From positions 1 to 63,248 of the forward strand of contig DXXK01000022.1 of assembly GCA_019416425.1 (NCBI GenBank): a stretch of 63,248 nucleotides of DNA, written 5' to 3'. Positions 1 to 7,087 of this stretch are shown piece after piece. The stretch comes from Bacteroidales bacterium. Its GTDB lineage: Bacteria > Bacteroidota > Bacteroidia > Bacteroidales > Muribaculaceae. The notes beneath the pieces are model-generated. The model searched no databases, was not told the origin of the DNA, and saw only the letters and a list, made by a program, of their open reading frames with translations. The position numbers were made by a program, and so were the translations under genes. Every line of letters begins with the position of its first letter. The stretch's first letter is position 1.

Positions 1-2
1 TC

Positions 3-281
3 CTTGATTTTTTTGAGGAATCCAAAAATTGGAAAGAGGAAGAATTTATATATAATTGCCAAATACATAAACAAGAATTAGAGAATATTCGGATTTTGCG
101 TAAGCATAATAAATTTTATGGTTGTAAATTAGAAATTGAACATCTTATCGACTTCCTTAAAAAAATCATATGGTTTAATGGAAACCCAAAATATCCCGGA
201 GGAATGAAAAGGGATGATTATGACCTTATGATTGAGATTTTTAGAAGATACAATCCAAATTTAGACTGGAATAATCAATAG
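3..281 (+). CDS. hypothetical protein, 5' end outside the window
   Basis: The reading frame is open from base 3 and stops at 279-281, so at least 92 residues of a longer protein are seen. The fragment is rich in Lys, Glu, Asn, Ile and aromatic residues and ends in NLDWNNQ. I do not recognise the family. It is clearly more AT-rich than the phage structural genes downstream, which resembles the other AT-rich cargo genes at 4629, 10687 and 13521, so it may be another cargo gene. A TTG at 96 could be read as a start, but the frame continues upstream without a stop and a true start outside the window is more likely. A strong terminator follows at 359-403. Confidence 0.6.
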   Translation, partial: LDFFEESKNWKEEEFIYNCQIHKQELENIRILRKHNKFYGCKLEIEHLIDFLKKIIWFNGNPKYPGGMKRDDYDLMIEIFRRYNPNLDWNNQ

Positions 282-358
282 AGTTGCGGCACCGCCGCCG
301 CGCTTTCGTAAATCGAGCCTAAGGTCTCGACCGGAAGGCTTCAATCGCTAACTCATAC

Positions 359-403
359 AGCGAGCTTCGGCACCACTTTGTGGATCCGAGGCTCGCTTTT
401 TTT
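359..403 (+). terminator. rho-independent terminator
   Basis: A 12-bp stem (359-370 with 386-397, one G-T wobble) encloses a smaller CCAC/GTGG hairpin and is followed by seven T residues. It would end transcripts of the partial gene at 3-281. Confidence 0.8.
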
Positions 404-480
404 ATGCGGCGGTGTTCCGACAATGGCTTTCATTTCCAGAATAAGCCGTTACCGTTCTTCATTGCCCTTTGAGGGAGATT

Positions 481-630
481 TTACCAACTGAAACTCTGAA
501 CCATCTGCTCCATCGACTCGTACTGAGGCGATTTCCTTTTCTATGCTTCCTCGGCACGGGCTTCACGGTGTCTGTGCTCCGCTTTGCCATCGAGTGATTA
601 CTTCACAGTGTAGATGTGTATTTTGAGCGG
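481..630 (-). pseudogene. decayed inverted copy of the small gene at 972-1178
   Basis: Read on the minus strand, this segment aligns with the 972-1178 gene. Both share GAAGTAATCACT, the codons for EAR.EEA, a QY segment, MVQ near the end and a terminal W followed by TAA; even the 3' flank (TTGGTAAAATC, then TCCCTCAAAGGGCA, reaching to about 463) is shared. The copy has an in-frame TAG after the EEA codons, further stops upstream, and several indels, so it cannot encode the protein. It sits head-on to its living relative 350 bp away, which points to an old inverted duplication or capture of two family members. Confidence 0.75.
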
Positions 631-907
631 AGCGGTCGGCGTTCACCGCCAAATATGCCTTGCAGGTTACGTGGATTACGATTTTGCCGGGACGTTTCGC
701 GAGGAACTTTCCTGATAGCACGCTCGGAACACGCCTGATATTTCACTTTGCAAAGTTAGGTCGCCAACTCGACTTCCCTCCGGCTCTCTAAAACCGGCTC
801 CGCCTATTTATACGACAATTTTACGAAAAATGGTACAGGCCTCATTTTTAGACGCTACGCTTAAAATTCTCTATAAATTTTTGTTCGGTCTCAAACAGCT
901 TCCCTCC

Positions 908-941
908 TTATTGCACGTAAAAATCAAACGCGCCCCGGCGC
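908..941 (+). promoter_or_regulatory. shared leader motif 1 (TTATTGCACGTAA plus hairpin)
   Basis: TTATTGCACGTAAAAAT at 908-924 is followed by a 4-bp hairpin, GCGC-CCCG-GCGC (930-941), 30 bases before the ATG at 972. The same arrangement recurs at 2052-2084 and 8098-8130 with compensating base changes in the stem. The shared AT-rich block may be a phage-specific promoter or operator; it has no TAnnTTTG box. Confidence 0.65.
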
Positions 942-971
942 ACAGTAAAAACCCTCTAAAACTTCAAAATC

Positions 972-1178
972 ATGACCCACGTAATGAACATATTCGGCAG
1001 CTCTCTCAACTCCAACCGCAAGCTCAAATACTTCTCGGTAGAAGTAATCACTTTCGACGGCGAAAGCTACACTGAAGAAGTCGAAGCCCGTACCGCCGAG
1101 GAAGCTCAGGAAATCGCAGCATCCCAGTACGACAACGTCGATTACACGATGGTTCAGGGCTGCTTCGCAGGTTGGTAA
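972..1178 (+). CDS. small phage protein, unknown function (68 aa)
   Basis: A 68-residue protein, mildly acidic, with a central SVEVITFDG strand-like segment and an EARTAEEAQEIAASQY helix. I do not know its role. The start is supported by the leader motif that precedes three small genes in this prophage, each about 22-30 bases after a short hairpin. It has its own leader and a terminator at 1200-1228, so it forms a one-gene transcription unit inside the late region. A broken inverted relative lies at 481-630. The single-gene unit and small size suggest an accessory function such as regulation or host takeover, but this is inference. Confidence 0.75.
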   Translation: MTHVMNIFGSSLNSNRKLKYFSVEVITFDGESYTEEVEARTAEEAQEIAASQYDNVDYTMVQGCFAGW

Positions 1179-1199
1179 AATCCTCCTCCCTCAAAGGGC

Positions 1200-1228
1200 A
1201 GGCTGTCCGCCGGGGCAGCCTTTCTCTT
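1200..1228 (+). terminator. rho-independent terminator
   Basis: AGGCTGTCC (1200-1208) pairs with GGGCAGCCT (1213-1221), with one wobble, followed by a T-rich tail. It lies 21 bases after the stop of the 972-1178 gene. Confidence 0.7.
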
Positions 1229-2051
1229 TGTTCATCAGTCGCCGTTGTCTCCGCTATCGGTTGTCTACCGGCTCTCCGCCACCGCTCTAAGCCGGGGATT
1301 GGGCGGTCAGGCCCTACGCAATCGTTGTGCTGCGGGCAGGTGCCTGTCGGCCATCCGAGCTGACCGCTCCGCATCAAGGTTGCCGCTCTTGTTCGGATTG
1401 TCCGTGTCATTCTCATTGCTTCGGGAGGGTGAAACGTGATTGCCGTTGTCGGTAATACACGAGCGCATTCCGCATTTCATAACTCGACTTTTATCCTCGC
1501 CATAACCGCGCCGTCTATGAGGCCGGACGCATCGCATCAGCCGTCGGCATGTCCAGTTTGCCGTTTTGTGTCGGCAGGTGTGCATCGTTGTTCGGGAGGT
1601 CTGACCTCCGGGAGCGACGGACACCGCCGCTTGACTCGAATCCCGGGGGAGTTCGGAGTTCCGGAGTCTGCTCCGTATCGGGCGCATGAACATATAGCGC
1701 CGCTTCCGGCCTCATCCGCACCCCGACTGTCCTTGCCACACCCTCGGTATCCGCACCGTTTCACTTGCAGCCGCGACGAGTGCGGAGTCATTGCCGGGGC
1801 TCTCCGGCGGGGCGGTTTGAGCGATATTTCTGCGGTCAGTTTTCTGTTTGCCTTTTCCGTATTCGGGGACGTGAACCGAGGTCTATTTTTCCATTAGCAA
1901 AGGTAGGACTGACCGTTCAACGCAAAACAGGCCCTCCGGGATTATCTTCATAAATTTTTATCAATCTCCACCTTACAGGTAGTATTGACCGGCCACGGCC
2001 TTAAAATTTTACTTAAAATTTTTGCTTCGCTCACTTCCTCAGTTCTCCCAA
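1229..2051. other. gene-free GC-rich stretch, probably decayed DNA
   Basis: Several overlapping short open frames exist on both strands, but none has a natural composition (runs of Arg, Pro, Ser) or a plausible start. A minus-strand TACCTTTG box (1905 to 1898) would transcribe this stretch leftwards. The first ATG after it reaches a stop within four codons, while other frames continue in pieces, as expected of a decayed gene. From about 1945 the AT-rich leader of the next small-gene unit begins, sharing blocks with the leader before 972. Confidence 0.5.
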
Positions 2052-2084
2052 TTATTGCAATGTAAAAATTAAGAGCCTCGGCTC
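2052..2084 (+). promoter_or_regulatory. shared leader motif 2 (TTATTGCAATGTAA plus hairpin)
   Basis: The second copy of the leader: the AT-rich block at 2052-2070, then the hairpin GAGC-CTCG-GCTC (2073-2084), 29 bases before the ATG at 2114. Compared with copy 1, both arms of the stem have changed together (GCGC/GCGC to GAGC/GCTC), so pairing is kept. Confidence 0.65.
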
Positions 2085-2113
2085 ACATCATTAACCCCAA
2101 ATACTTCAAGATC

Positions 2114-2401
2114 ATGGCAAAGAAAACTAAAAAATCCGCAGAAAAGAAAGTCGCTCAAACCGCTGCTCCCGCCGTCGAGACTGTTCCGGCAACAACTCCC
2201 AAGCTCATCGTGGCACAGCGCAAGTTCAACCGCTGGTACGTCTACTTCAAGGGCGTGGCCCCAAAGGACAACGTCGGATGCGGATGCAAGACGGCCAAAA
2301 GCGCGATGCGCTACATGCACCTGCTCAAAGCCCGCTACGGAGCGACTATCTCCCAGAACATCTACGAACGCCTCCAGTTCGAGGCTCAGCGGGAGGGTTA
2401 A
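2114..2401 (+). CDS. small basic phage protein (95 aa)
   Basis: A 95-residue protein of unknown family. The first ~30 residues are a Lys/Ala-rich, Pro-containing tail (MAKKTKKSAEKK), probably disordered. The rest forms a compact basic domain with KFNRWYVYFKG and a CGCK segment. This layout suits a nucleic-acid-binding protein, but no diagnostic motif is seen. It is the first gene of a three-gene unit (2114-2921) behind leader motif 2 and closed by the terminator at 2942. Confidence 0.75.
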   Translation: MAKKTKKSAEKKVAQTAAPAVETVPATTPKLIVAQRKFNRWYVYFKGVAPKDNVGCGCKTAKSAMRYMHLLKARYGATISQNIYERLQFEAQREG

Positions 2402-2451
2402 AACCCTCTCGCTTCTCTCTCCCGATTGTCAAACCTCCAATTCTCACAACG

Positions 2452-2655
2452 ATGTACGAATATATATGCTACACAAAACAAGGTCATTGGACCTTTTATG
2501 CCGACAACGATACTGACGCGATGCGTACGGCCCTTTACTACTGCTGGCGCGACGGCGAGGACTTTATAAAAGTCGAGTTCCGAAAAGGTTGCGAGAATTA
2601 TACGCTCTCCATCTTCCATATCGACAACAACAATCACGAATGTTTCACCCTCTAA
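2452..2655 (+). CDS. small phage protein (67 aa)
   Basis: A 67-residue protein starting MYEYICYTKQGHW and ending in a His/Asn-rich tail. The middle (WTFYADNDTDAMRTALYYC) resembles the layout of the 68-residue protein at 972: a strand, then a D-rich turn, then an Ala-rich helix. The two may be distant relatives, but this rests on pattern only. I chose the ATG at 2452 because the longer frame upstream overlaps the previous gene out of frame and lacks natural composition. It lies 50 bases after the 2114 gene in the same unit. Confidence 0.65.
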   Translation: MYEYICYTKQGHWTFYADNDTDAMRTALYYCWRDGEDFIKVEFRKGCENYTLSIFHIDNNNHECFTL

Positions 2656-2666
2656 CATCCGAAGCA

Positions 2667-2921
2667 ATGGAAATAGACTACAACAAATTTACCGAACAAG
2701 AGCTGCAAGTTATTCTCGATGCAGCGCGAACAATAAATTACGGCTTCGGCTCGCAGTATCCGAGCCACAGCGAGCAGATGGCTCTACTGATTGAAGACCT
2801 GCACTTCCGCGTCATCAATCAGATAGTCATTCAGGCGCACAACGCCCTACGCTCGAAGTACATCGCGCGAGGCATCGACCCCGACGCGCCGGACTTCCGT
2901 CCCGACCATCTGGAGAAATGA
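2667..2921 (+). CDS. small phage protein (84 aa)
   Basis: An 84-residue, mostly helical protein (MEIDYNKFTEQELQVIL...) with no recognised domain. The ATG at 2667, 11 bases after the previous stop, is preferred over the frame's earlier start at 2589, which lies inside the 2452 gene. It is the last gene of the 2114-2921 unit; a strong terminator starts 21 bases after its stop. Function unknown. Confidence 0.7.
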   Translation: MEIDYNKFTEQELQVILDAARTINYGFGSQYPSHSEQMALLIEDLHFRVINQIVIQAHNALRSKYIARGIDPDAPDFRPDHLEK

Positions 2922-2941
2922 CTTCTCCAAACCGTCCGTGT

Positions 2942-2975
2942 AGCGGTTGACCCTCCGGGGTTGACCGCTTTCTAA
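2942..2975 (+). terminator. rho-independent terminator
   Basis: AGCGGTTGACCC (2942-2953) pairs with GGGTTGACCGCT (2958-2969), including two G-T pairs, with a TCCG loop and a short T-rich tail. It separates the small-gene unit from the structural gene at 3017. Confidence 0.7.
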
Positions 2976-2997
2976 CTGTCTTTTATCGGCCACGACT

Positions 2998-3013
2998 GCA
3001 AAGTTAACTTTGC
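2998..3013 (+). promoter_or_regulatory. palindromic -7 promoter box, near-leaderless start
   Basis: GCAAAGTTAACTTTGC is a perfect 16-bp palindrome. It contains a TAACTTTG box on each strand (3005-3012 on plus). Bacteroidetes start sites usually lie about 7 bases after this box, which falls on or next to the ATG at 3017, so the plus-strand message would have almost no leader. The minus-strand box would run against the terminator hairpin. Confidence 0.65.
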
Positions 3014-3016
3014 GGC

Positions 3017-4129
3017 ATGGCACACCGGATTACATACAAGCCCCAGGGCATTATCCTTTCTTCGGCTGTCGGTGAAATCACCGTCGCCGTCGAGGGGGAA
3101 TATGTCGATGTTACGCTGACCGCCACCGGCGGCATCGTCATACTCTCGGAGCGTTACTACGCCCACGGCGGTTATGTAACGCTCTATGATCTCGGCTCGC
3201 TTATCGAGGCCGAGATGAACAAGTCGGGCCAATCATGCGCCGACTTTACCCTGCGGGTCTTTACCGACTCCGTCAACAACAAGGCGGATTCTTGTGTGCT
3301 TCATATCCTTTATTGCGACCGCTTCACGGTCTGCACGGATATTCCCACATTCCTCAAAGAGAACTTCCTTACCACGCTCTCCATGCGCCGTGTCGCTCCC
3401 GGCTCCACGCTCTCCCTTTTCTTCTACGCTGAAAAGGGGGAGAGCATCGATTATTTCATCGCTCATACGTTCCGTAAGAAGGACTCGGAAGCCCTCTATC
3501 GTCATCCATACACCTCTGATATAAGTAAAATCGCCGACTCGACAGGCATAATACAGCTCAATATATCGCTGTCCTCGATTATTGCCGACGCCGCTTCATT
3601 CGCCGCCGTAAGACCGGACGACATTACGCTGCTGTCGTTCACAGTCCGTTGCGGTCAGCGGTCAATCTCATGCTTCGTTGACTATTCTCTTGACGACCGC
3701 GAGACGTTCTATTTTCGCAACTGTTTCAACGTTTGGGACTGGGCCACTTTGCCGGTGGCAACCACCGCAAAGACGGACGTTGACCGCTCCCTCGCCATCA
3801 TAAACGGCAGCTCGCGGTTCTACAACCAGTCCACGACCAAGACCTACGAGGTGGAGGCCGGACCGCTGACTTCTGACGAAGCTGGGTGGATAGACCAACT
3901 CTTTTCGTCGCACGATGTGTTCCTAATCGAGCCGGATCCGACCAACAGTTATGACCCGCTCGTTCTCGCCCCGATACTCATTACCGATGCAACCTGCGAA
4001 ATTCAGGACGGCGACGAGAAACTTAACACCGTAAAGTTCACATGGCGATATACAGACAACCGCCCGATTGTGCGCCTGTCTGCCTCTCGCGCCATTTTCA
4101 CAGAACCTTACAATCTCGTTTACTCCTAA
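3017..4129 (+). CDS. phage structural protein, unknown position (370 aa)
   Basis: A 370-residue protein rich in beta-strand-like segments and Thr/Ser/Asp, with no signal peptide or membrane segment. It begins with a compact beta domain (residues 1-110) and ends with a second, strand-rich domain. The composition and location at the head of the structural genes suggest a virion or tail component, but I cannot place it in a named family. The start lies directly behind the palindromic promoter box. The next genes are a broken and an intact copy of a small gene and then an AT-rich cargo gene, so this may be the end of its original transcription unit. Confidence 0.65.
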   Translation: MAHRITYKPQGIILSSAVGEITVAVEGEYVDVTLTATGGIVILSERYYAHGGYVTLYDLGSLIEAEMNKSGQSCADFTLRVFTDSVNNKADSCVLHILYCDRFTVCTDIPTFLKENFLTTLSMRRVAPGSTLSLFFYAEKGESIDYFIAHTFRKKDSEALYRHPYTSDISKIADSTGIIQLNISLSSIIADAASFAAVRPDDITLLSFTVRCGQRSISCFVDYSLDDRETFYFRNCFNVWDWATLPVATTAKTDVDRSLAIINGSSRFYNQSTTKTYEVEAGPLTSDEAGWIDQLFSSHDVFLIEPDPTNSYDPLVLAPILITDATCEIQDGDEKLNTVKFTWRYTDNRPIVRLSASRAIFTEPYNLVYS

Positions 4130-4166
4130 TCTCGTAACTCATAACTCGTACTTTGTACTTATCGCA

Positions 4167-4319
4167 ATGGCTCGCTCGATACACATATCTACCGCTCGCA
4201 CCATGCTCAACTCCGGCGACCCTGTCGATATTCGCGCGTCGGCGTTTAGCGCATGTCGGCTGAAAGCCGGTGCGCGGTGCCGCAGGCAAAACGACCGACC
4301 GCAAATCCGACGGCTCTAA
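4167..4319 (+). pseudogene. interrupted upstream copy of the 77-aa gene
   Basis: The first 22 codons (MARSIHISTART, LNSGDPVDI) match the next gene at 4331 almost codon by codon. The match then breaks for about 67 bases and returns for the KSDGS codons (AAATCCGACGGCTC) just before the frame stops. The inserted stretch contains a CGGCT-GAA-AGCCG hairpin. The result is a truncated tandem duplicate lacking the last ~47 residues, probably not functional. Confidence 0.7.
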
Positions 4320-4379
4320 CACTATTCAATATGTCAAGATCTATTCATATTTCCACCGCTCGCCACATATTGAATAGTG
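4320..4379 (+). promoter_or_regulatory. 15-bp inverted repeat holding the start codon
   Basis: Bases 4320-4334 are perfectly complementary to 4365-4379 (CACTATTCAATATGT and ACATATTGAATAGTG). The left arm contains the ATG at 4331 of the 77-aa gene, so the folded message would hide its start codon. The sister copy at 4167 lacks this repeat. Confidence 0.6.
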
Positions 4380-4564
4380 GCGACCCCATAGACTTACACG
4401 TGTGGAAGTCTGATGGGAGCATACTCGAACTCCGAAATTGTATCTCCCTGCGATACAATTTTTACGGAGGTTGGAGGAACGTAAAGATACTTTCCTCCGG
4501 CGAGTGTCGCAAGATTCGCGACTGTTGCATCTTCCGCGTAAACGACCTCGAAGTTTTTTTGTAG
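4331..4564 (+). CDS. small conserved-looking protein (77 aa)
   Basis: A 77-residue protein (MSRSIHISTARHILNSGDP...) with an N-terminal HIL-type helix and a C-terminal half of short strands, three Cys (CISL, ECRK, RDCC) and a hydrophobic end. I do not recognise a family, though its duplication with a matching partial copy at 4167 shows that it is a true coding sequence, since most differences between copies are silent or conservative. Its start codon sits in an inverted repeat. It is followed by the independent promoter of the hydrolase gene. Confidence 0.7.
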   Translation: MSRSIHISTARHILNSGDPIDLHVWKSDGSILELRNCISLRYNFYGGWRNVKILSSGECRKIRDCCIFRVNDLEVFL

Positions 4565-4596
4565 CAATTTATCACACTTATTCCACTGAAAATTTG

Positions 4597-4604
4597 TACC
4601 TTTG
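4597..4604 (+). promoter_or_regulatory. -7 box TACCTTTG of the hydrolase gene
   Basis: TACCTTTG matches the Bacteroidetes -7 consensus TAnnTTTG and lies 24 bases before the ATG at 4629. The possible TTG start at 4602 is inside this box and is therefore excluded. Confidence 0.7.
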
Positions 4605-4628
4605 CCCCAAAAAAACAGATTATCTCAA

Positions 4629-5684
4629 ATGAAACAAATATTCTTACTCTTATCTCTGATAGTTTCGCTTATGTCCTATGCGGAGAGACCTACGAAAGAA
4701 ATTCTTACACAATTATTAGGAGAAATGCCAGTTCGTCAACAACTCAATGTTGACACCTTGGAAACTGAATCCCTAAATGGCGGAAAAAGATATAAAATCA
4801 AATATTTAATTGAACCGGGCAACCCTAAACTTAATACTCCTGATGATTGGGGATATGCCTATCTCTTCATTCCTAATATAACCAATAAAGAAAAACGACC
4901 TGCTATCGTAGCGATACATCAAGATGATGTAAATTTCCATATTGGAAAGGCTGAACCGGCAGGACTTATGGGAGATAGTACAATGTTTTACGGCAAAGAG
5001 CTGTTTGAACGTGGCTACGTTGTAATTTGTCCTGACCGATATTATCACGCTGATAGGAGAAAAACGTGCCAAGATTGGGGCGATTTGTCAGAAGTTGATC
5101 AAGAAAGAGATATGTATTCTTGGTTAAAGCGTAACGGTGTACTACTTTCAGAAGGAAGAAACTGTTGGGGCAAAGAAGCTTATGATTTGTCGCGAGCTGT
5201 TGATGTTCTGGTTTCGCTCCCGGAAGTCGATATTGATAACATCGGTGCAATAGGTCATTCAGCCGGAGCTAATGTAATGTCATTTTTCGTATTCTTTGAT
5301 ACACGAATTAAAGCTGCTGTTGCCAACTGCGGAACTTCTGAAATAAACAGTTACTGGGATTATAAGCGCCCTGGTGGAGTTTTTGGCTCACTTGCACTTC
5401 CCAATAGTGTAAACTATGGTATCGACACCCACGATTATATTGCAAAGATAGCTCCTCGTTCATTTTTCATTTCACAAGGTGCACATCAATGGGGTAATGG
5501 GCAACCAGATCCCAATGATAAAGTTACAGCTGATGAAATGGAATTTTTCAAGCAGTCTTACATCAATGAAAATAAGGGTAATGATATATCTACATTACTT
5601 TTTGAAGAAGGTGGAGGTACCCACAGCTTCCCGATGGGTGTTAAGGAACTCGTTTACAAATGGCTTGACGAACGCTTAAAATAA
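4629..5684 (+). CDS. secreted alpha/beta hydrolase (dienelactone hydrolase/acetyl esterase type), phage cargo
   Basis: A 351-residue enzyme. It opens with a signal peptide (MKQIFLLLSLIVSLMSYA), so it is exported. The fold signature is the nucleophile elbow GHSAGAN around residue 215, after a DIDNIGAIG strand; a late THSFP supplies the likely catalytic His, and Asp is probably in the PDPND region or nearby. This fits serine hydrolases of the dienelactone hydrolase/acetyl-esterase group, whose usual substrates are esters on sugars or small molecules; the substrate here is unknown. It has its own host-type promoter, is visibly more AT-rich than its phage neighbours and is not a virion gene, so it looks like a lysogenic-conversion (moron) gene. 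Confidence 0.8.
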   Translation: MKQIFLLLSLIVSLMSYAERPTKEILTQLLGEMPVRQQLNVDTLETESLNGGKRYKIKYLIEPGNPKLNTPDDWGYAYLFIPNITNKEKRPAIVAIHQDDVNFHIGKAEPAGLMGDSTMFYGKELFERGYVVICPDRYYHADRRKTCQDWGDLSEVDQERDMYSWLKRNGVLLSEGRNCWGKEAYDLSRAVDVLVSLPEVDIDNIGAIGHSAGANVMSFFVFFDTRIKAAVANCGTSEINSYWDYKRPGGVFGSLALPNSVNYGIDTHDYIAKIAPRSFFISQGAHQWGNGQPDPNDKVTADEMEFFKQSYINENKGNDISTLLFEEGGGTHSFPMGVKELVYKWLDERLK

Positions 5685-5707
5685 GCGTCTTTTCGCGCAC
5701 CTCATAT

Positions 5708-5747
5708 AGTCCATAACTTCGCTGAAAATCTCAGCAAGTTATGGACT
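5708..5747 (+). promoter_or_regulatory. dyad joining the promoter box and start codon of the portal gene
   Basis: Left arm 5708-5725 pairs with right arm 5731-5747 (one bulged C). The left arm carries CCATAACTTCGC, a variant of the TAACTTTG box. The right arm carries AAGTTATGG, which includes the portal ATG at 5741. A matching arrangement occurs at 10788-10822. Confidence 0.6.
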
Positions 5748-7087
5748 TATCTTTTTCCGACCTCAATTTTAACTCCGTCGAGACGCTTCCGGGCTTCGAG
5801 GCCCGCGCTGCGTTCACTGTCAACTCGGCTTCCGTTTTCAAAGAAGACGTTGACATGGTGCCGACCATCGTTGACGATACACTCTCTTACTTTCCGTGGG
5901 GCGGCGACAATCAGATGCCGTTTGACTTGCTCGCGCTCGTCGAGAAAGACGAAACTCTGGCAACCTGCCAGTGTTTCAACGCCGAGGTCTGCTACGGTTC
6001 AGGGCTGCAATACTGCGCCACCGAAGCCTCCGCATCGGTCAAGTCGGCTGTCGATGACTTCCTCCTTGACAATGACCTCGCCGCATATTTCCTCGGCATC
6101 TGTCAGGACTTCAAGCACTTCGGCTTCGCCGTGTCAGTGCTTATTCTCAACGAGGACGGCTCGCGCATCGTCCGTCTTTTGAGAAAGGAAGCCTGTTATT
6201 GTCGCTTCACCCCGGCTGACAAGCACGGTCGTATTTCCAAAATCCTTTACGCCAACTGGCGAAAGCCAATATCCGCTCGCGCAGATATTGAGGAAATCGA
6301 CCTGCTCGACCCGGCTTCGCCGTGGCGCGATCTGCAAGACAGACTCGCCAAAGGTTCACGCTGCCGCAAATTCGCTGTCGTGTCGAAAATCCCGACGGTC
6401 GATAGCACTTATTATCCCATTCCTTATTATGGCGCTCTGTTCCGGGGCAAGTGGTACAACATCAAGCAGCTTATCGGCATCGCAAAGGAAGCGAAGCTGA
6501 AAAATTCGGCGCCGATAAAGTACCACATCGAGATCGGAGCGAAATATTGGGAGTCAATATTTCGTGCCGAGGGCATCACCGACCGCCGCAAGCAACAGGC
6601 GCGTATTGTCGCCGAGAAACAGCAGATCCTCGATTTCCTCACAGGTGCCGAGAACAGCGGCAAAGCCTGGTTCTCGACTTTCTACGTCACGCCCGACGGC
6701 AAGGAACAGCACGACGTTGTAATCAACAAGATTGACGATAGCAAGGAGGGCGGCGACTGGGAGACCGACATTCAGGAAGCAATCAATATGATATGCTTCA
6801 CTATGCGGGTGCATAGTAACCTTGTCGGTTCCGTGCCGGGCAAGGCGCAGTCCAACAACTCCGGCTCGGACAAGCGCGAGCTTTACACCATAGCCCAGGC
6901 CCTCCAGAAGCCGTATCACGACCTGCTCTTTACCGTTCATCGTATCATAATCCGATTTAACGGCTGGACCGGTGTTCACCCTGAAATTCCCTTTATCCAA
7001 CTCACCACGCTTGACGAACACCAGGATGCCAAGCAGGTAAAACTCCCAAACTCAAACGACAACTCCAATGACACTGATAATGAATAA
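5741..7087 (+). CDS. phage portal protein
   Basis: A 448-residue protein with features of siphophage portal proteins: an N-terminal segment FPWGGDNQMP, a long helical middle (KWYNIKQLIGIAKEAKLKN), and the late segment NNSGSDKRELYTIAQALQKP, typical of portals where the ring-forming clip and crown helices follow. The end is a charged, Asn/Asp-rich tail. Portals form the dodecameric ring at the capsid vertex through which DNA is packed and to which the tail attaches. The next gene overlaps its last codons, as expected for a head-tail connector gene. The assignment is by pattern, without a search. Confidence 0.75.
   Translation: MDLSFSDLNFNSVETLPGFEARAAFTVNSASVFKEDVDMVPTIVDDTLSYFPWGGDNQMPFDLLALVEKDETLATCQCFNAEVCYGSGLQYCATEASASVKSAVDDFLLDNDLAAYFLGICQDFKHFGFAVSVLILNEDGSRIVRLLRKEACYCRFTPADKHGRISKILYANWRKPISARADIEEIDLLDPASPWRDLQDRLAKGSRCRKFAVVSKIPTVDSTYYPIPYYGALFRGKWYNIKQLIGIAKEAKLKNSAPIKYHIEIGAKYWESIFRAEGITDRRKQQARIVAEKQQILDFLTGAENSGKAWFSTFYVTPDGKEQHDVVINKIDDSKEGGDWETDIQEAINMICFTMRVHSNLVGSVPGKAQSNNSGSDKRELYTIAQALQKPYHDLLFTVHRIIIRFNGWTGVHPEIPFIQLTTLDEHQDAKQVKLPNSNDNSNDTDNE

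Larger units (their letters stand above)
282..971. other. gene-free stretch with terminator, pseudogene and leader
   Basis: No intact gene is seen. The stretch holds a rho-independent terminator (359-403), a decayed inverted copy of the 972-1178 gene on the minus strand (481-630), AT-rich leader DNA from about 815 and the shared leader motif with hairpin at 908-941. A short plus-strand frame from 830 overlaps the leader and is not supported. Confidence 0.6.

Noticed and set aside
1048..1693. Overlapping minus-strand frames of 122-128 codons
   Set aside because: Arg/Pro/Thr-rich, overlapping each other and the 972 gene, with no start support.
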